A stretch of 64,000 bases of DNA from Nitrosomonas halophila (GTDB taxonomy: Bacteria; Pseudomonadota; Gammaproteobacteria; Burkholderiales; Nitrosomonadaceae), in the NCBI RefSeq assembly GCF_900107165.1, contig NZ_FNOY01000005.1, positions 29,169 through 93,168 on the forward strand, written 5' to 3'. A program made the translations under genes and the position numbers. Shown one piece after another: positions 48,717 through 58,148 of the stretch; within the stretch, counting starts at the first letter, position 1, and every line of letters begins with the position of its first letter. Below the pieces are notes generated by a model that had not been told where the DNA came from, did no database searches, and saw only the letters and a program-made list of their open reading frames with translations.

Positions 48717-49709
48717 ATGAAAGATCTGACATCCACCTACATGGGGCTCAGGCTCCGCTCACCAATTGTTGTCTCAGCCTGCCCACTTTCCGAACAGGTG
48801 GATAACATTGTCCAGATGGAAGATGTCGGCGCGGGCGCGGCCGTGCTGTTCTCGCTGTTCGAGGAGCAGCTCCGGCAGGAGATGGCTGCCTATGAATCCG
48901 TGCTGGATGCAACCAGCAATACTTTTGCCGAAGCCCTCGATTATTTTCCTGGGCTGGAAGATTATCACGTCGGTCCGGACCAATATCTGGAAATCATTCG
49001 CCAGGCCAAAGCACGCGTGGACATCCCCATTATCGCCAGTCTCAACGGCATCACCGATGCAGGCTGGATCGACTATGCTCAGCAAATGGAAACAGCCGGC
49101 GCCGATGGCATCGAACTCAACGTGTTCTATATCCCGGCTGACCTAGCGCTGACCGGCACTGAAGTGGAGGCACGCTACCTGGATATCGTCAGCCGCATCA
49201 AAACCAGTGTCTCGGTACCGGTCGCAATCAAGCTCAATCCCTACTTCTCGGCCATGGGTAACATGGCCCGCCGCCTAGCAGATGCCGGCGCAGATGGGCT
49301 GGTGCTCTTCAACCGCTTTTACCAGCCCGACTTCGACATCCGGGCGCTGAAAGTGCTCTCCAACCTGGAATACAGCCACGTCAACGAAATCCGCCTTCCA
49401 CTCCTGTGGATTTCTGTTTTATATGGAAAAACCCATGCATCGCTGGCCGCAACCACCGGCGTGCAAAGTGCCACTGAAGCGATCAAGTACCTGCTGGCCG
49501 GCGCCGATGCAGTCATGACAGCTTCTTCGCTATATCAACATGGCATCAATCATCTTGCCACCATCACCCAAGGCATGGAGGAATGGATGGAGATGCTGGA
49601 TTTCCAGTCCGTCAGCCAGTTCAAGGGAGTGATGAGCCAGCAAAACACCATCGACCCGAGCGCATTTGAACGGGCTAACTACATCCGGATACTGGGGGGA
49701 CGCAAGTAG
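48717..49709 (+). CDS. dihydroorotate-dehydrogenase-like flavoprotein (PreA-like)
   Basis: The 330-residue protein has an FMN-binding TIM-barrel pattern: YMGLRLRSPIVVSACPLS, IPIIASLNGITDAGWID, AGADGIELNVFYIP, VPVAIKLNPYFSAMGNM and AGADGLVLFNRFYQPD. Its position directly after PFOR (80 bases) is recurrent for this subfamily and suggests a redox role with ferredoxin rather than pyrimidine synthesis. The catalytic base of true dihydroorotate dehydrogenases was not identified. An in-frame extension upstream overlaps nifJ and lacks support; ATG 48717 matches the family start (MKDLTSTYMGL). Confidence 0.85.
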   Translation: MKDLTSTYMGLRLRSPIVVSACPLSEQVDNIVQMEDVGAGAAVLFSLFEEQLRQEMAAYESVLDATSNTFAEALDYFPGLEDYHVGPDQYLEIIRQAKARVDIPIIASLNGITDAGWIDYAQQMETAGADGIELNVFYIPADLALTGTEVEARYLDIVSRIKTSVSVPVAIKLNPYFSAMGNMARRLADAGADGLVLFNRFYQPDFDIRALKVLSNLEYSHVNEIRLPLLWISVLYGKTHASLAATTGVQSATEAIKYLLAGADAVMTASSLYQHGINHLATITQGMEEWMEMLDFQSVSQFKGVMSQQNTIDPSAFERANYIRILGGRK

Positions 49710-49917
49710 CGCATGGATGAGGCTCTCCATTCTTTTTCATTACAAATGGTGAGTGGTGCGTTGCATGCACGGCGGGGTGGGTTTATGCACCATGAAACTG
49801 GCGAGGGATTATCTCTGAACTGCAGACATCCTTCTGAAAATTACATGGGGGCATATTGGGTTGGGTGCAAATCTGCTATCTTTATGTATAGTGTTTCCCG
49901 AACAAGGAGTCGATACA

Positions 49918-50427
49918 ATGAAAACGGTTAAATTATTAATGGCTGGCTTTTCGTTAAGTACCACAATAAGTCTGGCTGACCATCTCCATGCATTCGATTT
50001 GGATACGCTCTCGGACACCGGTGGCGTCCTGCAGCAAGGCGAGCGGATATTGCAAGGCGGTGACGCCGCCACGGCTGCGACCAGCAGCACCGGACTCACC
50101 GAAGTATTGATGCAGCAATTGGGTGTCACCCAGCAGCAGGCGCAAGGCGGCGCAGGTGCACTCTTTCAGCTGGCGGAATCGAGAATGTCGGCAAAAGATT
50201 TTACCGCTCTGAGCAATTCTATCCCCGATATGCAAAGCCTGTTGGGTGCCGCGCCTGCTGCCGGCGTACTCGGCAGTGGCGGCATGGCGGGCACATTCCT
50301 GCAACTCGGCTTGACACCCGACATGGTGCAGAAATTCATACCCACTATTGTGCAGTATGTTGAAGGCACCGGCGGGAGCGCCCTCGCGACTGCGCTCCGG
50401 TCAGCATTGATGGGAGGAATGATGTAA
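49918..50427 (+). CDS. secreted DUF2780-domain protein
   Basis: The 169-residue protein has a signal peptide (hydrophobic to about LADHLHA). The DUF2780 pattern follows: LTEVLMQQLGVTQQQAQGGA, LFQLAESRMSAKDFTALSN, IPDMQSLLGAAPA. The C-terminal LTPDMVQKFIPTIVQYVEG ends the domain. Function is unknown. AAGGAGTCGATACA precedes the ATG. The gene ends ATG-TAA, and the TAA is the direct-repeat flank of a MITE remnant. Confidence 0.82.
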   Translation: MKTVKLLMAGFSLSTTISLADHLHAFDLDTLSDTGGVLQQGERILQGGDAATAATSSTGLTEVLMQQLGVTQQQAQGGAGALFQLAESRMSAKDFTALSNSIPDMQSLLGAAPAAGVLGSGGMAGTFLQLGLTPDMVQKFIPTIVQYVEGTGGSALATALRSALMGGMM

Positions 50428-50472
50428 GGAGTCGCTCATAAATAACTGTAACACTTATTCCTTCACGGCTCC
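50428..50472. mobile_element. MITE family 2, shortened copy flanked by TAA
   Basis: The 45-base element has the two ends of the element at 24956-25113 (GGAGTCGCTCATAAATAAC... and ...CCTTCACGGCTCC) but lacks the interior, joined at a GTGT/ACAC stretch. TAA flanks it on both sides (50425-50427, 50473-50475). It lies between the convergent DUF2780 and MFS genes. Confidence 0.7.
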
Positions 50473-50543
50473 TAAGGATGTAAGTACGGACGAATCGCTA
50501 CCGCACTCTATTTGCCGGCCATAATCGGGTTGGAGAAACAGAA

Positions 50544-52193
50544 TCAGGCACTACGCAAGCGCGAGTATTTGATCAAAACAACTGTCAGCATTGGCAACAC
50601 GAAACCGATCAGGGTCACTGTGATAAGCAGTATGCCCAGCTCACTGTAATCAGCGGGAATCAGAATCTCACTGGTCTCTGCATCTTTGACTTCACGCGTC
50701 ACAGTGAATACCTGGTTGATATATTTAGTGCCCAGTTGCGAGGCAGACAATGCCAGATTGGTAAAAGACGCCATCACGGCGAAGAAAGTGGCCTTGAGCT
50801 TGTCTGGCGCAGAATTGGCAATCCAGGCAAGCATGGGAATCATTGCGATCTGCCCGAGTGGCGATTCCAGTGCGGTATCGATCACCGCGATGAAGCGGGC
50901 ATCCACTACCCCACCCGTGCGCGCTGCAGTCCATTCATGCAGGCCAAAATACATGCCGATGATCGGCAACGACAGAACCGTGCCAGCGATGGTCAGAAAA
51001 CCAATGACATACGCCATTGAACGCTCCGCCATGAAGCGACGAAAAATGAACATTCCGGCCAGTGTCAATGTGGAGCCAATCAAGGACAATGTCGCCAGAA
51101 ATTGCTGATCGAAGTCCAACTCGTCGATCATCCACCAGGTCGCCCCGGCACCAGGCGTGGGAATCGCGCGAAACACGAACACCAGCAAGGCTGTGCCGAC
51201 CAGAACCCGGCGCGCTTCAGGCTCCAGCTCGCCGGTCAAGCGCCAGATCATGAACAGGACAATTGTCATCGACAGGCAGAAGATGATTTCTTCCGCACCT
51301 GGGATCTGCCCAAGACCCGTACCCAATGAAATAATCATGAACACCAGACCACCGCCAAGTATCCACCAATTGATTGGCGGGGCTTCATTGTGCACATTCA
51401 GCAAGGCTTCGGCCGCCTTGCGATCGAGGCCCTGCGTAATAAAACGCTGGGTATCACGCCTTTTCAACCAGGCCGCCAGCCAGACCCCACAAACAGAGAC
51501 CAGGGGGATAACCAGGGCCAGTTGATACACGAATAAATAGACTGCGCCCTTCTCTTCTTCCGAAAGTGTCGCGACGTCGCGCATCAATATGACATTGACC
51601 ACCGCCACCAGTATCCCGCCGCCGATAATCGCTACCCGGCCGAGGGTCTGCATGGTGATGTGCATTCGCTTGCGCTTGCCTGCCTCGACCATGTTCCCAT
51701 TCGGTTCAACCCGTGGTACCGCCTCAACAGTCATGGCATCGGCCACGACATCCTGCAGCACATATCCGATCGGCGCCAGCAACGCGGCCGCGACATACCA
51801 ATGGGCCAGCGGTGCGAGCGCGCGCATGCTTTCTGTATAACCGAGCAGCCCGATCATGATGAACAGGCTGAGCGCGATCAAACCGGCACCCAGATAGACC
51901 AGCAGGCTTTTCCAGCGCCACATCAAGTCCACCAGATGGCCAAGCGGCATTTTGAGAGCCCAGGGCAACGCCATCCAGAACCCGAGTGCAGCCAGGAATT
52001 CTGCCGACAGCCCCAGACGTTCCTTGACATAGAAGGTGCCGACGATGCCAGTCAGACTGGAAATGCCAGCTGCCAGATAGACCATCAAGGGCGGCAGATA
52101 GGAAAGCCGCATCTCCCTGCCGAGAGATAGCAGATTGAGGTCGAGCCAACGCACCAGCGCGGCTGGCAAGCCGTTTAAAAGCCTGATATTCAT
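50544..52193 (-). CDS. MFS-type transporter, folate-biopterin (BT1)-like
   Basis: This protein has about twelve hydrophobic segments in 549 residues. The segments WALKMPLGHLVDLMWRWKS and PIGYVLQDVVADAMTVEAVP resemble the BT1 folate/biopterin transporter family, but the substrate cannot be read from sequence. The ATG at 52193 follows AGAGG; an upstream TTG is weaker. It lies 14 bases downstream of the htrA-type gene, so the two are probably co-transcribed. General MFS membership is more certain than the subfamily. Confidence 0.78.
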   Translation of the reverse strand: MNIRLLNGLPAALVRWLDLNLLSLGREMRLSYLPPLMVYLAAGISSLTGIVGTFYVKERLGLSAEFLAALGFWMALPWALKMPLGHLVDLMWRWKSLLVYLGAGLIALSLFIMIGLLGYTESMRALAPLAHWYVAAALLAPIGYVLQDVVADAMTVEAVPRVEPNGNMVEAGKRKRMHITMQTLGRVAIIGGGILVAVVNVILMRDVATLSEEEKGAVYLFVYQLALVIPLVSVCGVWLAAWLKRRDTQRFITQGLDRKAAEALLNVHNEAPPINWWILGGGLVFMIISLGTGLGQIPGAEEIIFCLSMTIVLFMIWRLTGELEPEARRVLVGTALLVFVFRAIPTPGAGATWWMIDELDFDQQFLATLSLIGSTLTLAGMFIFRRFMAERSMAYVIGFLTIAGTVLSLPIIGMYFGLHEWTAARTGGVVDARFIAVIDTALESPLGQIAMIPMLAWIANSAPDKLKATFFAVMASFTNLALSASQLGTKYINQVFTVTREVKDAETSEILIPADYSELGILLITVTLIGFVLPMLTVVLIKYSRLRSA

Positions 52194-52207
52194 GCGATGC
52201 AAACCTC

Positions 52208-53347
52208 TTAGGTTGGACGTTTACCCACCAGGACTTGCACCTTTTGTTCCAGGCCATTGCGCAGAATTGTCAGCGTTGTGACTTTTCCGGGCGGAAGTGC
52301 CGCGACCTTGTTCAGCATTTCCGAAGAATTTCTGACAGTTTCTCCATTCACGGCAATCAGGATATCACCTGGCTTGATCCCGGCATCATCAGCTGGACCG
52401 TTCTTGAGTACGCCCGCGATCAGCGTGCCGCGAGTTCTTTCCAATCCAAACGATTCTGCCAATTCAGGGGTGATGTCCTGCATGCTGACACCCAGCCAGC
52501 CACGTACAACACCACCGGTCTCAATAATTTGTTGCATGATTTGTTTGACCGCACTGACGGGAATGGCGAAGCCAATCCCAAGAGAACCGCCGGTGCGCGA
52601 GTATATCGCGGTATTGATACCGATTAGTTTGCCTGATGTGTCGGTCAAGGCACCGCCCGAATTGCCAGGATTGATCGCCGCATCGGTCTGAATGAAGTTC
52701 TCAAAGGTATTGATGCCCACCTGAGAGCGGCCGAGTGCGCCGATAATCCCCATGGTGACAGTTTGCCCGACACCAAAAGGATTGCCGATTGCGAGCACGA
52801 TATCCCCTACTTTGGCTTGGTCGGATTCACCAAAAGTAATACTGGGAAGATTATCGAGATCGATCTTGAGCACGGCCAGATCGCTCTCCGGATCCGAACC
52901 GATCGTGCGTGCCTTCGTGTTTCTGCCATCAACCAGTGCGACCTGGATTTCGCTGGCTGCTTCCACCACATGATGGTTGGTTAGAATATACCCTTCCGGG
53001 CTGACAATCACCCCAGATCCGAGACTGGAGGTCCGTTGCATTCTGGGGCTGTAGCGATCGCCGAAAAAGCGCTGAAAGAAGGGATCTTCCATCAACGGAT
53101 GCTGTGGGGCCCTGACCTCTTTACTGGTAAAGATGTTCACCACCGATGGCATGGCCCGTTCCGCGGCGGCATTGAAACTGTCGGCGCGAGGAGCCGCCAC
53201 GATCTCTGGCCCAGCAACTTCGCGTATGGTTGCAAGCTTGCCGCGCGGTGTCCAGGGCAGCAACTCAGGACGTAAAGTAGACACCACGAAAAAAATAGCA
53301 AGCAGAACAGTTGCAGTTTGTGCAAAAATTGACCAAAGTTTATACAT
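52208..53347 (-). CDS. membrane-anchored trypsin-like serine protease (DegS/AlgW type)
   Basis: The 379-residue protein has one N-terminal membrane anchor (about 5-25), then a trypsin-like domain with His126 (TNHHVVEAA), Asp156 (ESDLAVLKID) and Ser230 (INPGNSGGALTD). A single PDZ domain spans about 285-370. One PDZ and an uncleaved anchor point to the DegS/AlgW group, which senses misfolded outer-membrane proteins and starts sigma-E activation. The ATG at 53347 is used because it begins the anchor. It is divergent from the Nif3-like gene by 36 bases. Confidence 0.9.
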   Translation of the reverse strand: MYKLWSIFAQTATVLLAIFFVVSTLRPELLPWTPRGKLATIREVAGPEIVAAPRADSFNAAAERAMPSVVNIFTSKEVRAPQHPLMEDPFFQRFFGDRYSPRMQRTSSLGSGVIVSPEGYILTNHHVVEAASEIQVALVDGRNTKARTIGSDPESDLAVLKIDLDNLPSITFGESDQAKVGDIVLAIGNPFGVGQTVTMGIIGALGRSQVGINTFENFIQTDAAINPGNSGGALTDTSGKLIGINTAIYSRTGGSLGIGFAIPVSAVKQIMQQIIETGGVVRGWLGVSMQDITPELAESFGLERTRGTLIAGVLKNGPADDAGIKPGDILIAVNGETVRNSSEMLNKVAALPPGKVTTLTILRNGLEQKVQVLVGKRPT

Positions 53348-53383
53348 GGCAGATATTAATCGCTTGAATTCGAAAGAGACATT

Positions 53384-54130
53384 ATGCAACAAAACGCGTT
53401 GGAACAATATTTGAATGACCTGCTGAATACCTGTCAGTTCCAGGATTATTGCCCAAATGGTTTACAGGTTGAAGGCCGCGCAATGGTACATACCATCGTC
53501 AGCGGTGTAACCGCATCGCAGGCGTTGTTGGAGGCCGCGGTTGCGCGGCAGGCGGATGCGGTGCTGGTTCACCATGGCTATTTCTGGCGTGGTGAGGAGA
53601 TGCGCTTGCGCGGCATCAAACGCCACCGCCTCGCCACCTTGCTCAAGCACAACATCAATCTCTACGCCTATCACCTGCCGCTGGACGCTCATCCCGAGCT
53701 GGGCAACAATGCCCAGCTCGGGATGAAATTGCACATCACGGAAGACGGCTGTTTTGGCGAACAGAATCTCGTGCGGCACGGCCACTTGGCTGAACGTACC
53801 AGTTTGCAAGCACTGAACGATACGTTGGAGCGAGTTCTGGGACGCAAACCGCTCACGATCGGTGATGCTTCCAAACCGGTTAAACGTATCGCCTGGTGCA
53901 CAGGTGCAGCGCAGGGCTATTTTGAAGCAGCGATTGCGTTAGGGGTGGATGCGTATATCACAGGCGAGATTTCCGAACAAAACGTACACGCCGCAAGAGA
54001 GTCCGGTATCGCATATATTGCGGCAGGACATCATGCAACCGAACGCTATGGCGTCCAGGCGCTCGGGGAACATCTTGCGCACAAGTTTGGAATCATCCAT
54101 CATTTTATCGATATAGATAATCCCGTGTGA
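53384..54130 (+). CDS. Nif3-like dinuclear metal centre protein
   Basis: The 248-residue protein has the pattern of the Nif3/YbgI family. His residues in VLVHHGYFW and [16 protein letters not shown] and the C-terminal [14 protein letters not shown] would form the two-metal site. Members form hexamers and their reaction is not settled. The start ATG at 53384 lies in the short gap between it and the divergent protease gene. No signal peptide is seen, so it is cytoplasmic. Confidence 0.9.
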   Translation: MQQNALEQYLNDLLNTCQFQDYCPNGLQVEGRAMVHTIVSGVTASQALLEAAVARQADAVLVHHGYFWRGEEMRLRGIKRHRLATLLKHNINLYAYHLPLDAHPELGNNAQLGMKLHITEDGCFGEQNLVRHGHLAERTSLQALNDTLERVLGRKPLTIGDASKPVKRIAWCTGAAQGYFEAAIALGVDAYITGEISEQNVHAARESGIAYIAAGHHATERYGVQALGEHLAHKFGIIHHFIDIDNPV

Positions 54131-54141
54131 GCCCGCATGCG

Positions 54142-54267
54142 CTACTCTTTTTTGTCGACTTCATCTTGCGCGTCAGCCTGTTTGTTCTTTTTCCTGGGAA
54201 GGGTCCACCAGATGATAAATGCTATCAGCGCCAATACCAATGCTGCTTCGAATGCCAATACCCACAT
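54142..54267 (-). CDS. small single-span membrane protein
   Basis: The 41-codon frame encodes MWVLAFEAALVLALIAFIIW then WTLPRKKNKQADAQDEVDKK and a final E. That is one clear transmembrane helix followed by a charged cytoplasmic tail, a convincing protein-like composition. No strong Shine-Dalgarno sequence is seen. It converges with the Nif3-like gene and is divergent from mltA. Family not recognised. Confidence 0.55.
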   Translation of the reverse strand: MWVLAFEAALVLALIAFIIWWTLPRKKNKQADAQDEVDKKE

Positions 54268-54323
54268 ATTTTTCAGATTTAATCTGTCATTTATAACGAA
54301 CTTATAACTTTAACTGAATTCTG

Positions 54324-55550
54324 ATGAAAACCCAATCGACATTGCTAGGGCTCGCAATTTTGTTTGGACTGTCAGGTTGCAAGACTGAAACAGCCGCCCC
54401 AAAACCTTCCATAGCAGAGAAGCCAATAGCCTCGACCGAAGTCCCACCGCCTTCCCAACATTCTCCGAAAGCACCCGCCATTATCCATGGCAAAGGTCTA
54501 CTCCAGGCTTCTGACTGGGCCCGGTTGCCGGATTGGCAACAGACGACACTCTTGCCGACTTGGGGTACCTTCCTCCAGGGCTGTCAGCCTCTCAAACATC
54601 GCTTACTATGGCAGGAAATCTGCGCGCGTGCCGCAGCCATCGAGCGTCCCGATGAACTGACCATCAGGCGCTTCATGGAAAATCATTTCATTCCCTATCA
54701 GGTGGTTAATGCGGATGGCAGCACCGAAGGATTGGCCACGGGTTACTACGAACCTCTGCTCTATGGCAGCAGAAAACCTTCCAGCCGTTTCCGCTACCCC
54801 ATTTATGCGCCCCCCGAGGATTTGCTGACAATCGATCTGGACAATACCCATGCCGACAGCAAATCCACGCTTGCACGGGGCCGCCTGGAAGGACGCAAGG
54901 TCGTCCCCTACTACACACGGGCGGAAATTGAAAACAACCGCAACCTATTAAAAGGCAGAGAACTCCTATGGGTGGAAGATCAGGTTGAACTGTTCTTTCT
55001 GCAAATACAGGGATCTGGCCGGATTGTGCTGGAAAATGGTGAAATAGTTAAAATAGGCTATGCTGACCATAATGGCTATCCCTATCGCTCCATAGGCAAG
55101 TTGCTCATAGAACAGGGCGAGCTGGCAGCCTGGCAGGCATCCATGCAAGGAATCAAACGCTGGGGCCAACAAAATCCGGATAAGCTCGAACCCCTGCTTC
55201 AGCAAAATACGCGTTTCATTTTCTTTCGCGAGCTACCCGCCAGTCTTTCCGGTCCGGTCGGCGCACTCGGTGTGCCGCTGACCGCTGGCAGAAGTCTTGC
55301 CATTGATCCGGACAGCATCCCCTTGGGGGCGCCGATTTATCTGGCCACAACCTGGCCCAACACTGCCGAACCCCTCAACCGGCTGATGGTGGCGCAAGAT
55401 ACCGGCAGCGCCATCAAGGGCGGTGTGCGCGCTGATTTCTTCTGGGGATATGGCAAGGAGGCCGAGACCCAGGCAGGCAAAATGAAACAACCGGCCAAAA
55501 TGTGGGTGCTGCTTCCCAAAAAATATCGGCACCAGGCGCGCAAACCTTGA
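54324..55550 (+). CDS. mltA: membrane-bound lytic murein transglycosylase A
   Basis: The 408-residue protein is a lipoprotein (lipobox LSGC with Cys19). It contains the MltA landmarks GLATGYYEPLLYGSRKPS, FFLQIQGSGRIVLENG and YPYRSIGKLLI. The C-terminal 3D region is LMVAQDTGSAIKGGVRADFFWG, whose Asp is catalytic in the family. It cleaves peptidoglycan with anhydromuramic acid formation at the outer membrane. The Shine-Dalgarno sequence is weak. It converges with dsbC, with only six bases between stops. Confidence 0.94.
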   Translation: MKTQSTLLGLAILFGLSGCKTETAAPKPSIAEKPIASTEVPPPSQHSPKAPAIIHGKGLLQASDWARLPDWQQTTLLPTWGTFLQGCQPLKHRLLWQEICARAAAIERPDELTIRRFMENHFIPYQVVNADGSTEGLATGYYEPLLYGSRKPSSRFRYPIYAPPEDLLTIDLDNTHADSKSTLARGRLEGRKVVPYYTRAEIENNRNLLKGRELLWVEDQVELFFLQIQGSGRIVLENGEIVKIGYADHNGYPYRSIGKLLIEQGELAAWQASMQGIKRWGQQNPDKLEPLLQQNTRFIFFRELPASLSGPVGALGVPLTAGRSLAIDPDSIPLGAPIYLATTWPNTAEPLNRLMVAQDTGSAIKGGVRADFFWGYGKEAETQAGKMKQPAKMWVLLPKKYRHQARKP

Positions 55551-55556
55551 CGATCG

Positions 55557-56282
55557 CTATTTACCGGCTGTCGCCTGGTTGAGCCGTTTTTCGATTTCAG
55601 CGAGTGGAATCAGCCCGGACACAACCGAACCATCGGCAAATATCAGAGTGGGCGTTCCCGTCACCCGATGTTGCTGCCCCGATTGCAATAATGTTTGCAT
55701 CGGTGTCTCGCAATCCTTAGCGGCTGGCACAGTCGCCCTGAGCATGAAATCATCCCATGCCTTGAGCCGATCTTCAGCACACCAGATGGCTTTGGCAGTA
55801 GCTGCCGAGCCATTCAGGATCGGGTAAAGCAAAGTATAAATGGTCACATCGGTTACATTGACCAGCTCTTTTTCCAGCCGCTTGCAGTAAGGGCAATTCG
55901 GATCGGAATATACGATCAGGGTTCTTTTGCCGTTTCCCTTGACTGCCTTAATGGCATGCTCCAGCGGTAAGCTATCGATTGCAATCCGGCGCGCGTCCCG
56001 GATCTGTTGCATCCGCTCGCTGGTTAGGCTGACTCGGGTCTTGGTGTCCACAATGTGGCCCATGAAGAAATAATTCGCCTTTTCATCTGTATAAAAAATC
56101 TCGCCGCCGATAACCACCTCATACAGTCCCAGGAACGGCGTCTGGGTTAGGCTCTCGATCTCGCTTTCAGGAAAATGCGCCTGAATAGCTTTTTTCAGAT
56201 CCGTCTCTTCGGCCAGGACGATTCCCGCAAGGAAACAGCCCAGCAAGCCCAAAAAACGGAATGATCGGAAAGATAAGGACAT
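55557..56282 (-). CDS. dsbC: thiol:disulfide interchange protein DsbC
   Basis: The 241-residue protein has a signal peptide (to about VLA), a dimerisation domain (FPESEIESLTQTPFLGLYEV) and a thioredoxin fold with active site CPYC at 130-133 (YSDPNCPYCKRL). The cis-Pro loop is VTGTPTLIFADG. It isomerises wrong disulfides in the periplasm. It follows the UbiH-like gene by 46 bases on the same strand. Confidence 0.94.
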   Translation of the reverse strand: MSLSFRSFRFLGLLGCFLAGIVLAEETDLKKAIQAHFPESEIESLTQTPFLGLYEVVIGGEIFYTDEKANYFFMGHIVDTKTRVSLTSERMQQIRDARRIAIDSLPLEHAIKAVKGNGKRTLIVYSDPNCPYCKRLEKELVNVTDVTIYTLLYPILNGSAATAKAIWCAEDRLKAWDDFMLRATVPAAKDCETPMQTLLQSGQQHRVTGTPTLIFADGSVVSGLIPLAEIEKRLNQATAGK

Positions 56283-56328
56283 TGAGTTTCTCCTATGTAA
56301 ATGGCTTAATCGCTGATGGCAGGCAGGT

Positions 56329-57498
56329 TCAACTCAGTGCGTGCTGCATCAACCTGGTTTTCAGAACAGGCAAGCGGTTGGTGATCTCGAATCCCAGATT
56401 TCTCAAACGAATGAGGGTTGCATGCTCGCTGCCAAACAATTTCTGCAGTCCGTCCGTGACCCATTCCAAGGCCAGAATGTCTTCTTTCCGGCTCCGCTCG
56501 TAACAACGTAAAAGATGATGTTCGCCGCAATCCCCCACCCCGTCAAACTGCAAAAGCAGATTGGCAAGTTCACGCGCATCCCGCAGCCCCAAATTAACCC
56601 CCTGCCCGGCAAGCGGATGAATGCCATGTGCGGCATCGCCAATCAGGGCCAGCCGTGGTTTGACAAGTGATTGGACATGCACGAAATTCAAAGGAAAGCC
56701 CAGTGGCGGCGTAATCAACTGCATCGCCCCCAGTGCGTGATTGGCAGCCTGAGCAACGAAATCACCCAACGCTTCCTCAGACAGCTCAAGCAACATATCG
56801 GCTCTGGATTTATTGGCTGACCAAACCATCGATACGCGCTTGCCCGGCAGTGGCAGCAGTGCCAGAATACCGTCACGGCGGAACCATTGAAACGCGATGT
56901 TGTGGTGGGCGCGCTCGGCCTGAAAATTGGCGACGATCCCGGTCTGAAAATAGCTATGGGATTGCGTACCGATACCCGCTTGCTCCCGGACCCAGGAATT
57001 GACACCATCGGCACCGACCACCAGAGCCGCCTGCAAACTGCGGCCATCCGCAAGCGTCAGCTCGGCATGCGATTCATGCCAGGTTATCGATGCGCACCGC
57101 GCTGGGCAGAATATCTCGACATTGGCTGCCTCGGATGTCAGCGTCTCCCAGATGGCATGCTGCAACTGCCGATTTTCGGCGATATAAGCAAGCTCCGGCA
57201 CACCGCTCTCATAGGCGCTGAAATCAAGTCTGGCTGCCTGGTCATCGCCATGGACCTGCATGTCGTAAACGGGGGTAATGCGCGCCGTATCCAGCCTCTG
57301 CCAAGCATTCACTTTCCGCAGAAAATCGGCGCTCCCGGGGCTGATCGCATAAATCCGCCCATCCCAGCTCGCATCATCTGGAATCGGCACCGGCAAGCGC
57401 GACTCGACCACCGCCAGCTTCAAACCACTGTCCTTCAATGCGGCCAGCAGACTTGCTCCGACCAACCCTCCACCAATGACCACGATATCAAATTTCAT
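56329..57498 (-). CDS. UbiH/UbiF/VisC-family FAD monooxygenase
   Basis: The 389-residue protein has the FAD-binding GGGLVGASLLAAL at the N-terminus, the DG motif LVVGADGVNSWVRE and the second FAD motif LIGDAAHGIHPLAGQGVNLG. These are the three signatures of ubiquinone-biosynthesis ring hydroxylases. Which ring position it hydroxylates cannot be told from sequence; UbiH-like is the closest guess. ATG at 57498. Probably in operon with dsbC. Confidence 0.9.
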   Translation of the reverse strand: MKFDIVVIGGGLVGASLLAALKDSGLKLAVVESRLPVPIPDDASWDGRIYAISPGSADFLRKVNAWQRLDTARITPVYDMQVHGDDQAARLDFSAYESGVPELAYIAENRQLQHAIWETLTSEAANVEIFCPARCASITWHESHAELTLADGRSLQAALVVGADGVNSWVREQAGIGTQSHSYFQTGIVANFQAERAHHNIAFQWFRRDGILALLPLPGKRVSMVWSANKSRADMLLELSEEALGDFVAQAANHALGAMQLITPPLGFPLNFVHVQSLVKPRLALIGDAAHGIHPLAGQGVNLGLRDARELANLLLQFDGVGDCGEHHLLRCYERSRKEDILALEWVTDGLQKLFGSEHATLIRLRNLGFEITNRLPVLKTRLMQHALS

Positions 57499-57602
57499 AA
57501 CTGGATTATACTAGGATAGCAAATGCAGATTATGCCTGATTTCTTCTCACAGGCGCCCTGCTCTACTCCATCGACAGAAAAAAAGGGGCTGCACGCTGCG
57601 TA

Positions 57603-58040
57603 CTAGTCCCGAACATCCCGCCATTTCCAGCGCAACCAGACGCGCAGCAGCCTAAACGCCTCGGCATCGATTGCATCCGGCAGAATGACTATGGTGCGGC
57701 GCCAAACAGCATGTTCGGCTTTCAGGCAAAGTACGACCATATAGGATGCGACAAAAGTATTGCCATCAATACGGCAATCAAGATGGTTGTTTGTCAGCAG
57801 GCTGACCCGGCAGCCATTTCTGCCACTCAACTGCAATTTGACAATCGCCTGTGGCGAATTTAACCAGGCAAATTGCCGGAAGTAGTAGTATAGGCTGCCT
57901 GCCAGCAGCAGCGTCATACCAATTTTCAGCAGCACAGGCAAGGCTGTTGGCCACATCGCGCCCGCTGCCGCACCATGCGCGAGGCCCTGCAAAGCGGCGA
58001 GCTGTCTGGAGGCATGCAGCTGGATATTTAATTTAACCAT
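57603..58040 (-). CDS. YgfX (CptA)-like inner-membrane protein
   Basis: The 145-residue protein has a hydrophobic hairpin at about 28-56 (ALPVLLKIGMTLLLAGSLYY) and a C-terminal RRTIVILPDAIDAEAFRLLR then VWLRWK. This is the layout and ending of YgfX/CptA, a membrane protein linked to SdhE/cell-division control. In enterobacteria ygfX lies near ygfZ, and here ygfZ is the divergent neighbour, which supports the call. No strong ribosome-binding site is seen. Confidence 0.65.
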   Translation of the reverse strand: MVKLNIQLHASRQLAALQGLAHGAAAGAMWPTALPVLLKIGMTLLLAGSLYYYFRQFAWLNSPQAIVKLQLSGRNGCRVSLLTNNHLDCRIDGNTFVASYMVVLCLKAEHAVWRRTIVILPDAIDAEAFRLLRVWLRWKWRDVRD

Positions 58041-58088
58041 GTTGATGAATGGGCCTTATTCTTCATACAATTCAGCTTTGCTGGATAA

Positions 58089-58148
58089 TAAGGGCTCGTT
58101 AATAAATAACTTGAGCATACGCCCAAGTTATTTATTAACGAGCCCTAA
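58089..58148. mobile_element. perfect palindromic mini-element flanked by TAA
   Basis: A 54-base element (58092-58145) has perfect inverted arms of 22 bases around a 10-base loop; the arms begin GGGCTCGTTAATAAATAAC. TAA lies on both sides (58089-58091 and 58146-58148). It sits between the divergent ygfX and ygfZ genes. On RNA it would form a very stable hairpin, so it may act as a terminator or mRNA stabiliser as well as a transposed element. Confidence 0.7.
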
